From a candidate division WOR-1 bacterium RIFCSPHIGHO2_01_FULL_53_15 (GTDB lineage: Bacteria; Margulisbacteria; WOR-1; O2-12-FULL-45-9; XYB2-FULL-48-7): DNA of 47,771 bases. The DNA is taken from contig METM01000016.1 in the NCBI GenBank assembly GCA_001772335.1, forward strand, positions 73,825 through 121,595, given 5' to 3'. A model generated the notes under the pieces. It had not been told where the DNA came from. It saw nothing but the letters and a program-made list of their open reading frames with translations, and made no database searches. Made by a program: the position numbers and the translations under genes. Shown here piece by piece: positions 35,776 to 42,382 of the stretch (within the stretch, counting starts at the first letter, position 1; each line of letters begins with the position of its first letter).

Positions 35776-37034
35776 CGACCAGCCCGCAGGCGAAGAAGAT
35801 CATCCTCCCCAACGGCCTGCGGGTCGTGACCGAAGAGATCGGGGCGATGCGCTCGGTTTCGATGGGGATCCTGGCCGGGGTCGGCTCGGGCTCGGAAGCC
35901 ATGAAGGAGGCCGGCCTCACCCACTGCATCGAGCACATGATGTTCAAAGGGACCAAGAAGCGCTCGGCCTACGAAATCGCCCACGCCCTCGACGCGATCG
36001 GCGGCAAGATGAACGCCTACACCAGCAAGGAGACAACGGTCTATTACGCCGTTGTTCTCGACCGCCACATCGGCACCGAGATCGACGTCCTCTGCGACAT
36101 GGTGCTCGGCTCCGTCTTTGACCCGAAAGAGCTCGAGACCGAAAAAGGGGTCATCCTCGAAGAGATCAAGATGTACGAAGATACGCCCGACGAGCTGATC
36201 CACGACCTCTTCGCCGAAAAGATCCTGCACGGCCACCCGCTCGGCCAGCCGACGATCGGCCAGGCTGAAACGGTCCGCTCGTTCAAGCGCGAGAACATCC
36301 TCGACTATATTGGGCGATTCTACTCGCCGAAGAACATGGTCGTTTCGCTCGCCGGCGCGATACCGGGCAACGTCGTTGAACTCCTCAAGCCATATTTTGA
36401 AAAATACGAAGGGAAAGAGGTCCCGCTCAAACAGCCCCAGCCGGCGATCAAGGGAACGATCAGCTTAAAAAAGAAAAAGACGGAGCAGTCGCATTTTTGT
36501 CTTGGCGCCGGCGGCCCGTCACAGCTTGACGATGACCGCTTCGCTTTCGCCATTCTTGACAATATCATGGGGGGCAGTATGAGCTCGCACCTCTTCCAGG
36601 AAGTGCGCGAAAAACGCGGCCTCGCCTACTCCATCTACTCCACCTCTTCACCCTTCCGCGATTTCGGCATCGCCTACACCTATGCCGGCATCAGCAAAGA
36701 GAACCTCGAGCAGGTCGTCGGCCTGATCCTGAAAGAATTCACCCGGATGAAAAAAGAAGGGCTGACGGCGGCGGAGATCGAGCGCGCGAAAGAATACATG
36801 AAGGGAACGACGGTCTTAGGGCTTGAATCGACCGCCTCGCGCATGTCTTATATCATGCGCTCGGAGTTTTATTACAACCGGATCGTGACGATCGACGAGG
36901 TCTTCGAGAAGATCGACCGGGTGAGAAACGATGATATAATTAGATTGGCGAACCAATATTTCAAGGACGAGTATTTAACATTGGCGGTTATCGGCGATCT
37001 TGAGGAACTGCCGGTCAAGGAGTTAAGATGCTAA
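35772..37034 (+). CDS. M16-family zinc metallopeptidase
   Basis: 420 residues, like bacterial processing-peptidase homologues (PqqL/YmxG/MPP-beta type). The inverted zinc motif HxxEH is H51-C-I-E54-H55, with the distal ligand E131 exactly 76 residues later (VILEEIKMYED). The second, inactive half begins near residue 235, with RGLAYSIYS and the Arg/Tyr substrate-binding region. The start overlaps nadD by 4 nt and the end overlaps dut by 7 nt. There is no signal peptide, so it is cytoplasmic. The substrate is unknown. Confidence 0.93.
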   Translation: MTTSPQAKKIILPNGLRVVTEEIGAMRSVSMGILAGVGSGSEAMKEAGLTHCIEHMMFKGTKKRSAYEIAHALDAIGGKMNAYTSKETTVYYAVVLDRHIGTEIDVLCDMVLGSVFDPKELETEKGVILEEIKMYEDTPDELIHDLFAEKILHGHPLGQPTIGQAETVRSFKRENILDYIGRFYSPKNMVVSLAGAIPGNVVELLKPYFEKYEGKEVPLKQPQPAIKGTISLKKKKTEQSHFCLGAGGPSQLDDDRFAFAILDNIMGGSMSSHLFQEVREKRGLAYSIYSTSSPFRDFGIAYTYAGISKENLEQVVGLILKEFTRMKKEGLTAAEIERAKEYMKGTTVLGLESTASRMSYIMRSEFYYNRIVTIDEVFEKIDRVRNDDIIRLANQYFKDEYLTLAVIGDLEELPVKELRC

Positions 37035-37477
37035 AAATGCAAATCAAAGTCCTGCCGCACGGCCAAGACCTGCCGCTCCCCAAATATATGAGCGCCCACG
37101 CCGCCGGGATGGATCTTTATGCGGCGGTCAATCCTGAAATAGTTATTGGTCCAGGGGAATGGAAGCTGGTGCCGACCGGCCTTGCCATGGCTCTCCCCCC
37201 CGGCTATGAAGCTCAAGTCAGGCCGAGGTCGGGCTTGGCCCTCAAGCAAGGCGTTTCGATCCTCAACACGCCGGGTACCGTCGACTCTGACTATCGCGGC
37301 GAGGTCGGCGTCATCTTGATGAATCATGCGAAGACCGATCTTGTCATCAAGAGAGGCGATCGCATCGCCCAGATGATAATCAATAAGATCGAAAAAGTAA
37401 CTATCGAAGAAGTCGCCGAGCTCCCGGAGACCGAACGAGGAGCCGGGGGATTTGGGTCAACAGGAGGCAAAGCATGA
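37028..37477 (+). CDS. dut: dUTP diphosphatase
   Basis: Hydrolyses dUTP to dUMP, keeping uracil out of DNA and supplying dTMP synthesis. 149 residues, trimeric-type dUTPase, with all five motifs: AGMDLYA, RPRSGLA, GTVDSDYRGEV (catalytic Asp), GDRIAQM and RGAGGFGSTG. AAGGAG lies six bases before ATG 37028. It overlaps the M16 gene and overlaps dapB by 4 nt. Confidence 0.97.
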   Translation: MLKMQIKVLPHGQDLPLPKYMSAHAAGMDLYAAVNPEIVIGPGEWKLVPTGLAMALPPGYEAQVRPRSGLALKQGVSILNTPGTVDSDYRGEVGVILMNHAKTDLVIKRGDRIAQMIINKIEKVTIEEVAELPETERGAGGFGSTGGKA

Positions 37478-38130
37478 TCAAAGTAATCGTCAACGGAGCA
37501 AAAGGCAAGATGGGAATGGAAACTGTTAAAGCAGTGCAGAAAGAATCGGACCTCGCCCTCGTCGGCCAGACCGACATGGGGGACGATCTCGTCCAGGCCA
37601 TCAAAGATAAAAGCGCGGAGGTCGTCGTCGATTTCACCAACCCGCAGAGCGTGATGAGCAATATCCGGGCGATCTTAAACGCCGGCGCGCACGGCGTCAT
37701 CGGCACGACCGGCATTACCGAAAACGACCTCCATGAGATCAGGGAACTGTGTGAAAAGAACCGGGTCAACTGCCTGATCGCCCCCAACTTTGCGATCGGC
37801 GCGGTCCTCATGATGCAGTTCGCGCAGGCGGCGGTCAAACACATGCCGAGCGCCGAGATCATCGAGTTCCACCACGAAACGAAAGTCGACAAACCGTCGG
37901 GAACCGCGCTGCGGACGGCGCGCCTGATGGGGGGTAAAGTCCCGATCCACTCGGTCCGCTTGCCCGGCCTCGTCGCCCATCAGGAAGTCGTCTTCGGCGG
38001 CCTCGGGCAAACCTTAACCATCCGCCACGACTCGCTCTCCCGCGAATCATTCATGCCCGGGGTCATCCTCGCTGTCAGGAAAATCAAGGGATTGAAAGGG
38101 TTGATTCACGGCCTCGAAGCTATTTTATAA
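37474..38130 (+). CDS. dapB: 4-hydroxy-tetrahydrodipicolinate reductase
   Basis: NAD(P)H-dependent step of lysine and diaminopimelate synthesis. 218 residues, shorter than the usual ~240-270. Conserved motifs are intact: nucleotide-binding VNGAKGKMG, GTTGITE, APNFAIGA, the catalytic EFHHETKVDKPSGTA and the C-terminal RKIKGLKGLIHGLE. The shortening appears to be in loops of the substrate domain, not a truncation. Its ribosome-binding site AGGAGG lies within the end of dut. It converges with, and overlaps by 11 nt, the ABC permease gene, with no obvious terminator between. Confidence 0.95.
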   Translation: MIKVIVNGAKGKMGMETVKAVQKESDLALVGQTDMGDDLVQAIKDKSAEVVVDFTNPQSVMSNIRAILNAGAHGVIGTTGITENDLHEIRELCEKNRVNCLIAPNFAIGAVLMMQFAQAAVKHMPSAEIIEFHHETKVDKPSGTALRTARLMGGKVPIHSVRLPGLVAHQEVVFGGLGQTLTIRHDSLSRESFMPGVILAVRKIKGLKGLIHGLEAIL

Positions 38131-38887
38131 GCCGCCGCTTCATGAAGAAAAGCGCCAGATAGAACGCGACCGCCATCGGCGCGACTATCGCCAGTAAATT
38201 CAGCCAGTGCCCGGAGTTTAACTGGTTGTCAAACGTCGCCCGCGCGATCACGACGGCGTGGGTGAGCGGGAAAAGATTGGCGATGAATTTTATCCACTCG
38301 GGCATTTTATCCAGCGGAAAGAAGACCCCGGAGAAAAAGAAGATCGGCGAGACGACGAGCTCGGTGTAATAGTTGAAGAAATCAAAGCTCGGGGCGAACG
38401 ACGTCACGATCATCGCCAGCGAACCAAAGAGAATGCCGATCAGGACCATCAGGACAAAAAGAGTGAGAACGATCGAAGGAGAGACCGGCAGGACGCCCAA
38501 AAGCGCCGCCACAAGATACATTAAAAAGCCGCTGATGACGCCGCGAAACATGCCCCAGACAATATCGCCGGCGATGATGTCTTCCGCCAAGAGCGGCGTG
38601 GCGATCAGCGCGTCCCAGATCTTCTCGAGCACCATCCTGACGTAAGAATCGTAGAGGCATTCGAAGGTTGAGGTGAGCATGGCCGAGGCGACGATGAGAC
38701 CGGAAGCTAAAAAGTGAATATAACTTTGTCCGCCAAAGAGCCCCATATAGGCGCCAAGCCCGATCCCCATCGCGATTAGATAAAAGAACGGCTCGCCCAA
38801 ACTGATGAGGAGCGTCGGGATGACGAACCGTTTATAGGCCGCCAGATTCCTGCGCCAAACATAATAAAAGCGATATGATAAGTTCAC
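38120..38887 (-). CDS. ABC-2 type exporter permease
   Basis: 255 residues with six hydrophobic spans and the ABC-2 membrane architecture (NodJ/DrrB-like). LISLGEPFFYLIAMGIGLGAYMG comes early, and a late re-entrant segment reads FFSGVFFPLDKMPEWIKFIANLFPLTHAV. It works with the ATPase encoded just upstream (4-nt ATGA overlap). Likely substrate is a lipid-linked molecule, drug or polysaccharide; not determinable from sequence. Confidence 0.92.
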   Translation of the reverse strand: MNLSYRFYYVWRRNLAAYKRFVIPTLLISLGEPFFYLIAMGIGLGAYMGLFGGQSYIHFLASGLIVASAMLTSTFECLYDSYVRMVLEKIWDALIATPLLAEDIIAGDIVWGMFRGVISGFLMYLVAALLGVLPVSPSIVLTLFVLMVLIGILFGSLAMIVTSFAPSFDFFNYYTELVVSPIFFFSGVFFPLDKMPEWIKFIANLFPLTHAVVIARATFDNQLNSGHWLNLLAIVAPMAVAFYLALFFMKRRLIK

Positions 38888-39672
38888 TCTATCAAATGTC
38901 TCCCGGTCAGCTTGAGAAAGACGTCTTCCAAAGTCGCCGGCCGTCGAAAGACCCGCTCCTTGGCGTCCTTCACCTCGATCATCTCGGCGCCGAATTCTTC
39001 CCTGATCAGTTGATCGGGCGCCCCCTGTCTGATGATCTTCCCCTGATGCATAATGACGATCTCGTCGCAGAGCTGTTCGGCCTCCTCCATATACTGCGTC
39101 GTCAGGACCATCGTCGTCCCTCGTTTTTTCAGCTCGCGCAGGCGCTGCCAGATCAAGTGGCGGGCCTGCGGGTCGAGGCCGGTCGTCGGCTCGTCGGCGA
39201 TGATGAGTTTTGGCTGGTTGACCAGGGCGCGCGCGATCTGCAGCCGGCGCTTCATGCCGGTCGAGAGCTGGGTGATCCGGTTTTTCATCTTGGCTTTCAG
39301 TTCGACGAACTCGAGCAGTTCCATGATCCGCTCTCTCGCCTCAGGCCGGGGGATGTCGAAAAAACCGGCGTAGAGGACAAGATTTTCGTAGGTGGTGAGA
39401 TCCTCATCGAGATTGAGCTCCTGCGGGATGACGCCGAGCAGGCGCTTGATGTCTCGGTTATCGACGCCGGCGTCGAGCCCCGCCACCCTGAGCTCGCCCG
39501 AGTTTTTGGGCGAAACGCAGTGGATCATGCGAATGGTAGTGGTTTTTCCCGCGCCGTTCGGCCCGAGGAAACCGAAGCATTCTCCCTCTTTGATCTCAAA
39601 CGAGATGCCGTCGACGGCGGTAAAACCGTTGAATTTTTTAACAAGATCTTTCGCGGCCACAATCGACGACAT
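38884..39672 (-). CDS. ABC-2 type exporter ATPase
   Basis: 262 residues. Walker A GPNGAGKTTT, Q-loop IPQELNL, signature LSTGMKRRLQIARAL, Walker B LIIADEPTTGLDP, H-switch LTTQYMEEAEQLC. The C-terminus extends into a DrrA/NodI-like region. A -10 TATAAT sits seven bases before ATG 39672, with no ribosome-binding site, so its mRNA is probably leaderless. It is transcribed divergently from smpB from a shared 29-bp gap. Confidence 0.95.
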   Translation of the reverse strand: MSSIVAAKDLVKKFNGFTAVDGISFEIKEGECFGFLGPNGAGKTTTIRMIHCVSPKNSGELRVAGLDAGVDNRDIKRLLGVIPQELNLDEDLTTYENLVLYAGFFDIPRPEARERIMELLEFVELKAKMKNRITQLSTGMKRRLQIARALVNQPKLIIADEPTTGLDPQARHLIWQRLRELKKRGTTMVLTTQYMEEAEQLCDEIVIMHQGKIIRQGAPDQLIREEFGAEMIEVKDAKERVFRRPATLEDVFLKLTGRHLIE

Positions 39673-39679
39673 GGCTGAT

Positions 39680-39692
39680 ATTATAGTATAAT
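39680..39692. promoter_or_regulatory. Back-to-back -10 boxes of a bidirectional promoter
   Basis: TATAAT on the minus strand (39685-39680, seven bases before ATG 39672) and TATAAT on the plus strand (39687-39692, nine bases before GTG 39702) are one base apart. Both genes look leaderless, and each -35 region would lie in the other gene's first codons. Confidence 0.7.
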
Positions 39693-39701
39693 TATAAAGC
39701 T

Positions 39702-40181
39702 GTGGCCAAGTACTTTAAAATTGTCGCGGAGAACCGCAAGGCCCGGTTTGACTACGCGATCCTCGAAAGCTGCAAGGCCGGCCTTGTCCTGACCGGGAAC
39801 GAAGTCAAATCGCTGCGCCAGGGGGGAGTCAACCTCAAGGACAGCTTCGCCCGCGCCGAACGGGGCGAACTCTGGATCTACAACATGCACGTCTCCCCCT
39901 ACTCGACCGCCGGCCAGAACAAGATCGATCCTCTGCGCAAGCGAAAAGTCCTTTTGGAAAAGCGCGAGTTGGTGAAATTAACGGGTAAAGCCGCCGAAAA
40001 AGGATTGACAGTTGTCCCTCTTAAGGTATACTTTGATGGCAACTGGGCCAAAGTCGAACTCGGGCTGGCCAAAGCCAAAAAGAAATACGAAAAACGTGAC
40101 AAGCTTAGACGTCAAACGGCTGAAAGAGAAATTGAAAGCGCTTTTAAAGGAAAAATTTATGGTCGAAAAAATAGGCAATAA
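39702..40181 (+). CDS. smpB: SsrA-binding protein SmpB
   Basis: Binds the tRNA-like domain of tmRNA and delivers it to stalled ribosomes (trans-translation). 159 residues from GTG 39702. Motifs: NRKARFDYAILE, GLVLTGNEVKSLRQGGVNLKDSFA, YNMHVSPYS, RKRKVLLEKREL, VPLKVYFDGNWAKVELGLAKAKKKYEKRD and a basic tail that enters the mRNA channel. The ssrA gene starts 615 bases downstream on the same strand after two small genes, so protein and RNA partner may be co-transcribed. Confidence 0.97.
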   Translation: MAKYFKIVAENRKARFDYAILESCKAGLVLTGNEVKSLRQGGVNLKDSFARAERGELWIYNMHVSPYSTAGQNKIDPLRKRKVLLEKRELVKLTGKAAEKGLTVVPLKVYFDGNWAKVELGLAKAKKKYEKRDKLRRQTAEREIESAFKGKIYGRKNRQ

Positions 40182-40347
40182 ACAGACATTCACCGTGGCC
40201 GATCTCTACGCCGAAGCCGCCAAAATGGCGCGCGAAGAATTCGGCGCGATGAAGGACAAGCCGCTGACCGCCCAGGAGCAGGAAAATATCGACAAGCTGG
40301 CTAAGACAATCTCAAAGTCGGTCCTCAAGGAGATGCGGCTCGTATGA
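40159..40347 (+). CDS. Small protein of unknown function between smpB and ssrA
   Basis: 62 residues from ATG 40159 (MVEKIGNKQTF), preceded by AAAGGA at seven bases. Upstream in-frame codons overlap the smpB tail and lack a ribosome-binding site. The gene overlaps smpB by 23 nt and the next gene by 4 nt (ATGA). The protein is helical and charged (YAEAAKMAREEF, ENIDKLAKTISKSVLKEMRL), with no recognised domain. It may form a complex with the next small helical protein. Confidence 0.6.
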   Translation: MVEKIGNKQTFTVADLYAEAAKMAREEFGAMKDKPLTAQEQENIDKLAKTISKSVLKEMRLV

Positions 40348-40805
40348 GCATCAAGGGACCGGCGGAGCGGCCTTTTATCCCCCAGATCACGCCCAAAGAG
40401 ATCAAGCCGGAAAAAGGGCCGGAAGAGAAACTGACGCCGCAGCCGGCCGTTAAAATGCCGATCCAGCCGGGGATCGGCCGCGGCCCCGAGCTTGACGCCC
40501 ACGCCATCGCCACGCGCCTGGCGCTGCTGGCCACCGAAGCCAAAGAGAAAGAATTGAAATTCGCCGACATTATCGACCGGATCATCGCCGAGACCGGCAT
40601 GACGAATCCGCAGGGGGCGATGGAAGAGGCCAACCGCAAGATCCAGCGCGAGATCGAAGAGGAGATCGCCAAGATCAAGGAGAACAAGGAGCTGATGGAC
40701 GAAGCCGAGGGCTGGCAGATGCTCGAGCGCATGCTTTTGGCAATGAATGAAGAGCAAGCCGGCGCGTTCCTTGGCCTCCTTCGGGAAGCGGTCAAGGGGC
40801 TGTAA
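40344..40805 (+). CDS. Helical protein of unknown function whose 3' end overlaps ssrA
   Basis: 153 residues: a Pro/Lys-rich N-terminal third (PQITPKEIKPEKGPEEK) and a helical C-terminal part (ANRKIQREIEEEIAKIKENKELMDEAEG, MLERMLLAMNEEQAGAFLGLLREAVKG). Family not recognised. Its last three codons and stop lie within the first ten bases of the tmRNA (40796-40805). Processing of the tmRNA 5' end would therefore cut this mRNA, if they share a transcript. Confidence 0.6.
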   Translation: MSIKGPAERPFIPQITPKEIKPEKGPEEKLTPQPAVKMPIQPGIGRGPELDAHAIATRLALLATEAKEKELKFADIIDRIIAETGMTNPQGAMEEANRKIQREIEEEIAKIKENKELMDEAEGWQMLERMLLAMNEEQAGAFLGLLREAVKGL

Positions 40806-41193
40806 GGGTTTTGACGGGGAGTTGTGGTTGCGCGAGTTGCGAGCCGAGGGTGCTATTTGCCTCGTAAAACACGGTAGCCAACGTCACAAATGCAGACGTA
40901 AAAGAAGCAATGAAGGGCGTGACTTGGGCCTGGACGAATAGTTCAGTGCTTGAGCCCGCTCTTGCCGCAGCTTAATAATATAAGCTGTCCGTCCCCCGGG
41001 TTCGCCGAAGAGCCCGGGTCAGACGCTATAATTTCGGCTGCGCCGTTCGCTTTTTCCGGTTAGCGGGCGGCAAAGCAAAAGACATCGGATAGCTTGGGAA
41101 ATTCCTCGTTTCGGGTCAAATCCCAGGCGAACTATTAATTGAAGCTACGCTCGTAGCGGCTTTCGCGATCGCCTGTCCGGACGCGGGTTCGAT

Positions 41194-41842
41194 CAAAGGT
41201 CGACCCAGAGAGCGATCTCTGGTGATAAACCCGGCTTAAATCAGGGAAACCCTACGTACTTACTTGCCGACGGGCAGGAAGTCGAGGGCAATCCTGAGGG
41301 GTTAACGCCCTGCAGAGACTGAAGCGTTTTGCTGAGATAGGAGGTGAACTCGTTGGACAAGACCGGGAGGGCTTATTTAGCTGGAATAATTGATGGCGAA
41401 GGGACCGTGTCGTTACTGCGAAAACGGTCGAGTGAAACTCCATCGCCAAATGTCTCAATAGCTAACAGCAATCTACCATTGCTAAAATGGGTGAAGAAGA
41501 ATTTCGGCGGCTGCATATCAACTAAACGAAAATATCAGCCTCACCATCGCCAGGCTTATGCCTGGTGCCTAACCCATGATAAAGCTCTCCGTCTGCTCTT
41601 TGAAATTAAAGAGTTTCTGATAATTAAAAGGCCGCAGGCAGACTTAATCCTTAGGGAATATAAATCTACCACGGTACGGACCGGAAAATATTCTCCGAAG
41701 ATGTTAAAGGCCAAAATGAAGCTTGTGGCAAAGGTCAGGAAGCTTAACCAGCGAGAATTTATGCCTCCTATAAAACGCCGGGCTCCCGATTAATTCGGGA
41801 TGAAGAGATAGTCCACGCCACTAGGAATAGTGGACTCAAGTG
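41194..41842 (+). mobile_element. Group I intron in the tmRNA T-loop
   Basis: 649 nt. The 5' exon UCGAU pairs with the intron guide GUCGA (41199-41203), leaving the obligatory U-G wobble at the splice site; the intron ends in G (41842). Core elements in order: P2-like hairpin CCAGAG/CTCTGG, P5 AGGGAAACCCT, Q-like GGCAATCCTGAG, R-like GCAGAGACT and S-like AGAGATAGTCC. This order and wording match tRNA-Leu-type (IC3-like) introns. The endonuclease gene lies between R and S, in the P8 region. Confidence 0.9.
41353..41793 (+). CDS. LAGLIDADG homing endonuclease of the ssrA intron
   Basis: 146 residues from TTG 41353, five to six bases after a strong AGGAGGTGA; an in-frame GTG at 41344 would lie within that site. 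One LAGLIDADG motif (YLAGIIDGEGTVSLL) means it acts as a homodimer. The rest fits the single-motif fold (NSNLPLLKWVKKNFGGCIS, YAWCLTHDKALRLLFEIKEFLIIKRPQADLIL). It should cut intronless ssrA T-arm sequences and spread the intron. The frame is intact, so it may be active. Its 3' end runs to just before the S element. Confidence 0.93.
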   Translation: MDKTGRAYLAGIIDGEGTVSLLRKRSSETPSPNVSIANSNLPLLKWVKKNFGGCISTKRKYQPHHRQAYAWCLTHDKALRLLFEIKEFLIIKRPQADLILREYKSTTVRTGKYSPKMLKAKMKLVAKVRKLNQREFMPPIKRRAPD

Positions 41843-41859
41843 TCCCGCCAGCTCCACCA

Positions 41860-41890
41860 AACCGCCGCCCTAAACCAGCGGCGGTTTTTT
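41860..41890 (+). terminator. Rho-independent terminator of ssrA
   Basis: AACCGCCGC, nine-base loop, GCGGCGGTT, then TTTTTT. It starts at the base after the tmRNA CCA. Confidence 0.92.
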
Positions 41891-41898
41891 CTTTCCCA

Positions 41899-41953
41899 TG
41901 ATATCCTGATACCCTAATCCCCACTTCCTGATCACCTGATCTCCTGATATCCC
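41899..41953. repeat. Heptad/octad tandem tract after the ssrA terminator
   Basis: Units GATATCC, TGATACC, CTAATCC, CCACTTCC, TGATCACC, TGATCTCC, TGATATCC. Same unit family as the tract inside mfd at 876-935. Confidence 0.75.
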
Positions 41954-42121
41954 AATTTATTGCCACGCTCAAGGGGAAAGAATAATGGCGGGATTTCCGT
42001 CAATGAGGCAACGGCTTAGAAGCTGTGGCTCAAAGTGAAGCGGACGTTGCTGGCTTCAAGCAAGAGGATAAGCCGATCAGAAGTGCGAGTAATAGATAAA
42101 CTTCGGAGGGCAAGCTCCGCA
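41954..42121 (+). other. Non-coding stretch, possible remnant of a transposon gene
   Basis: A short reading frame (42013-42100) ends EADVAGFKQED..IRSASNR, which vaguely resembles TnpB C-termini. A hairpin CGGAG/CTCCG follows at 42103-42118. There is no start, ribosome-binding site or zinc-finger region, so this is at most a decayed fragment. Assignment is weak. Confidence 0.25.
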
Positions 42122-42123
42122 CT

Positions 42124-42297
42124 TTAAACCCTGGCGTATTTGTAAGATATCCCGTATTCGACCTGATCCTGGATCGAGCCAAGGCAACCCTGGCAAATGA
42201 AGACCACTCGCTTGAGCATATTGGGCTCGAAGCCGATATGATCGATCCCCTCGTTAATGGGAACGAGGAACGAGTGGCAAACGCAACATTTTCTCAT
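42124..42297 (-). CDS. Small Cys-rich zinc-ribbon-like protein
   Basis: 57 residues. ATG 42297 follows an ideal AGGAGGTGATTTCC ribosome-binding site. Two Cys knuckles are visible: CCVC near the N-terminus (MRKCCVCHSFLVP) and CQGC in the middle (VVFICQGCLGSI). They could bind one zinc ion. Small proteins of this type are often nucleic-acid or protein adaptors. No further function can be read. It lies in the accessory zone between ssrA and the SLOG pseudogene. Confidence 0.6.
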   Translation of the reverse strand: MRKCCVCHSFLVPINEGIDHIGFEPNMLKRVVFICQGCLGSIQDQVEYGISYKYARV

Positions 42298-42322
42298 GGA
42301 AATCACCTCCTATCGAAGAAAT

Positions 42323-42382
42323 CCAAACTACAAACTTCAAACTACAAAACAAATCCAAACCGCAAACAAAAAACTACAAAAT
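42323..42382. repeat. A/C-rich heptad tract
   Basis: AAACTAC, AAACTTC, AAACTAC units followed by looser copies (AAATCC, AAACCGC, AAACAAA, AAACTAC). It lies between the zinc-ribbon gene and the SLOG pseudogene. Confidence 0.65.

Larger units (their letters stand above)
40796..41859 (+). ncRNA. ssrA: tmRNA (SsrA), interrupted by a group I intron
   Basis: The 5' end GGGGCTG pairs with CAGCTCC before ACCA, including the G3-U alanine identity pair. The start GGGGCTG..GGGTTTTGACGGGGA is typical. Pseudoknot 1 (CGAGG/CCTCG with GCTA/TAGC) is followed by the tag reading frame, ending GCT CTT GCC GCA GCT TAA TAA. The resume codon is probably GCA 40892, giving a 27-residue tag that starts ADVKEAM and ends EPALAAA. 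Later pseudoknot stems include CCCGGG/CCCGGG and CGCTTTTTCCGGTTAGCG. Exon 1 (40796-41193) ends in the T-arm GCGGGTTCGAT; exon 2 (41843-41859) is TCCCGCCAGCTCCACCA. Joined, they give a perfect five-pair T-stem and seven-base loop. The mature RNA would be about 415 nt. CCA is encoded, and a terminator follows at once. Confidence 0.95.

Noticed and set aside
40012..40158. Extension of the small gene upstream of ssrA into smpB
   Set aside because: It overlaps conserved smpB codons and lacks a ribosome-binding site. The start at 40159 has one.
41899..41953. Possible CRISPR-like array
   Set aside because: Units are 7-8 bases with no spacers and no cas genes nearby; it is a heptad tract.
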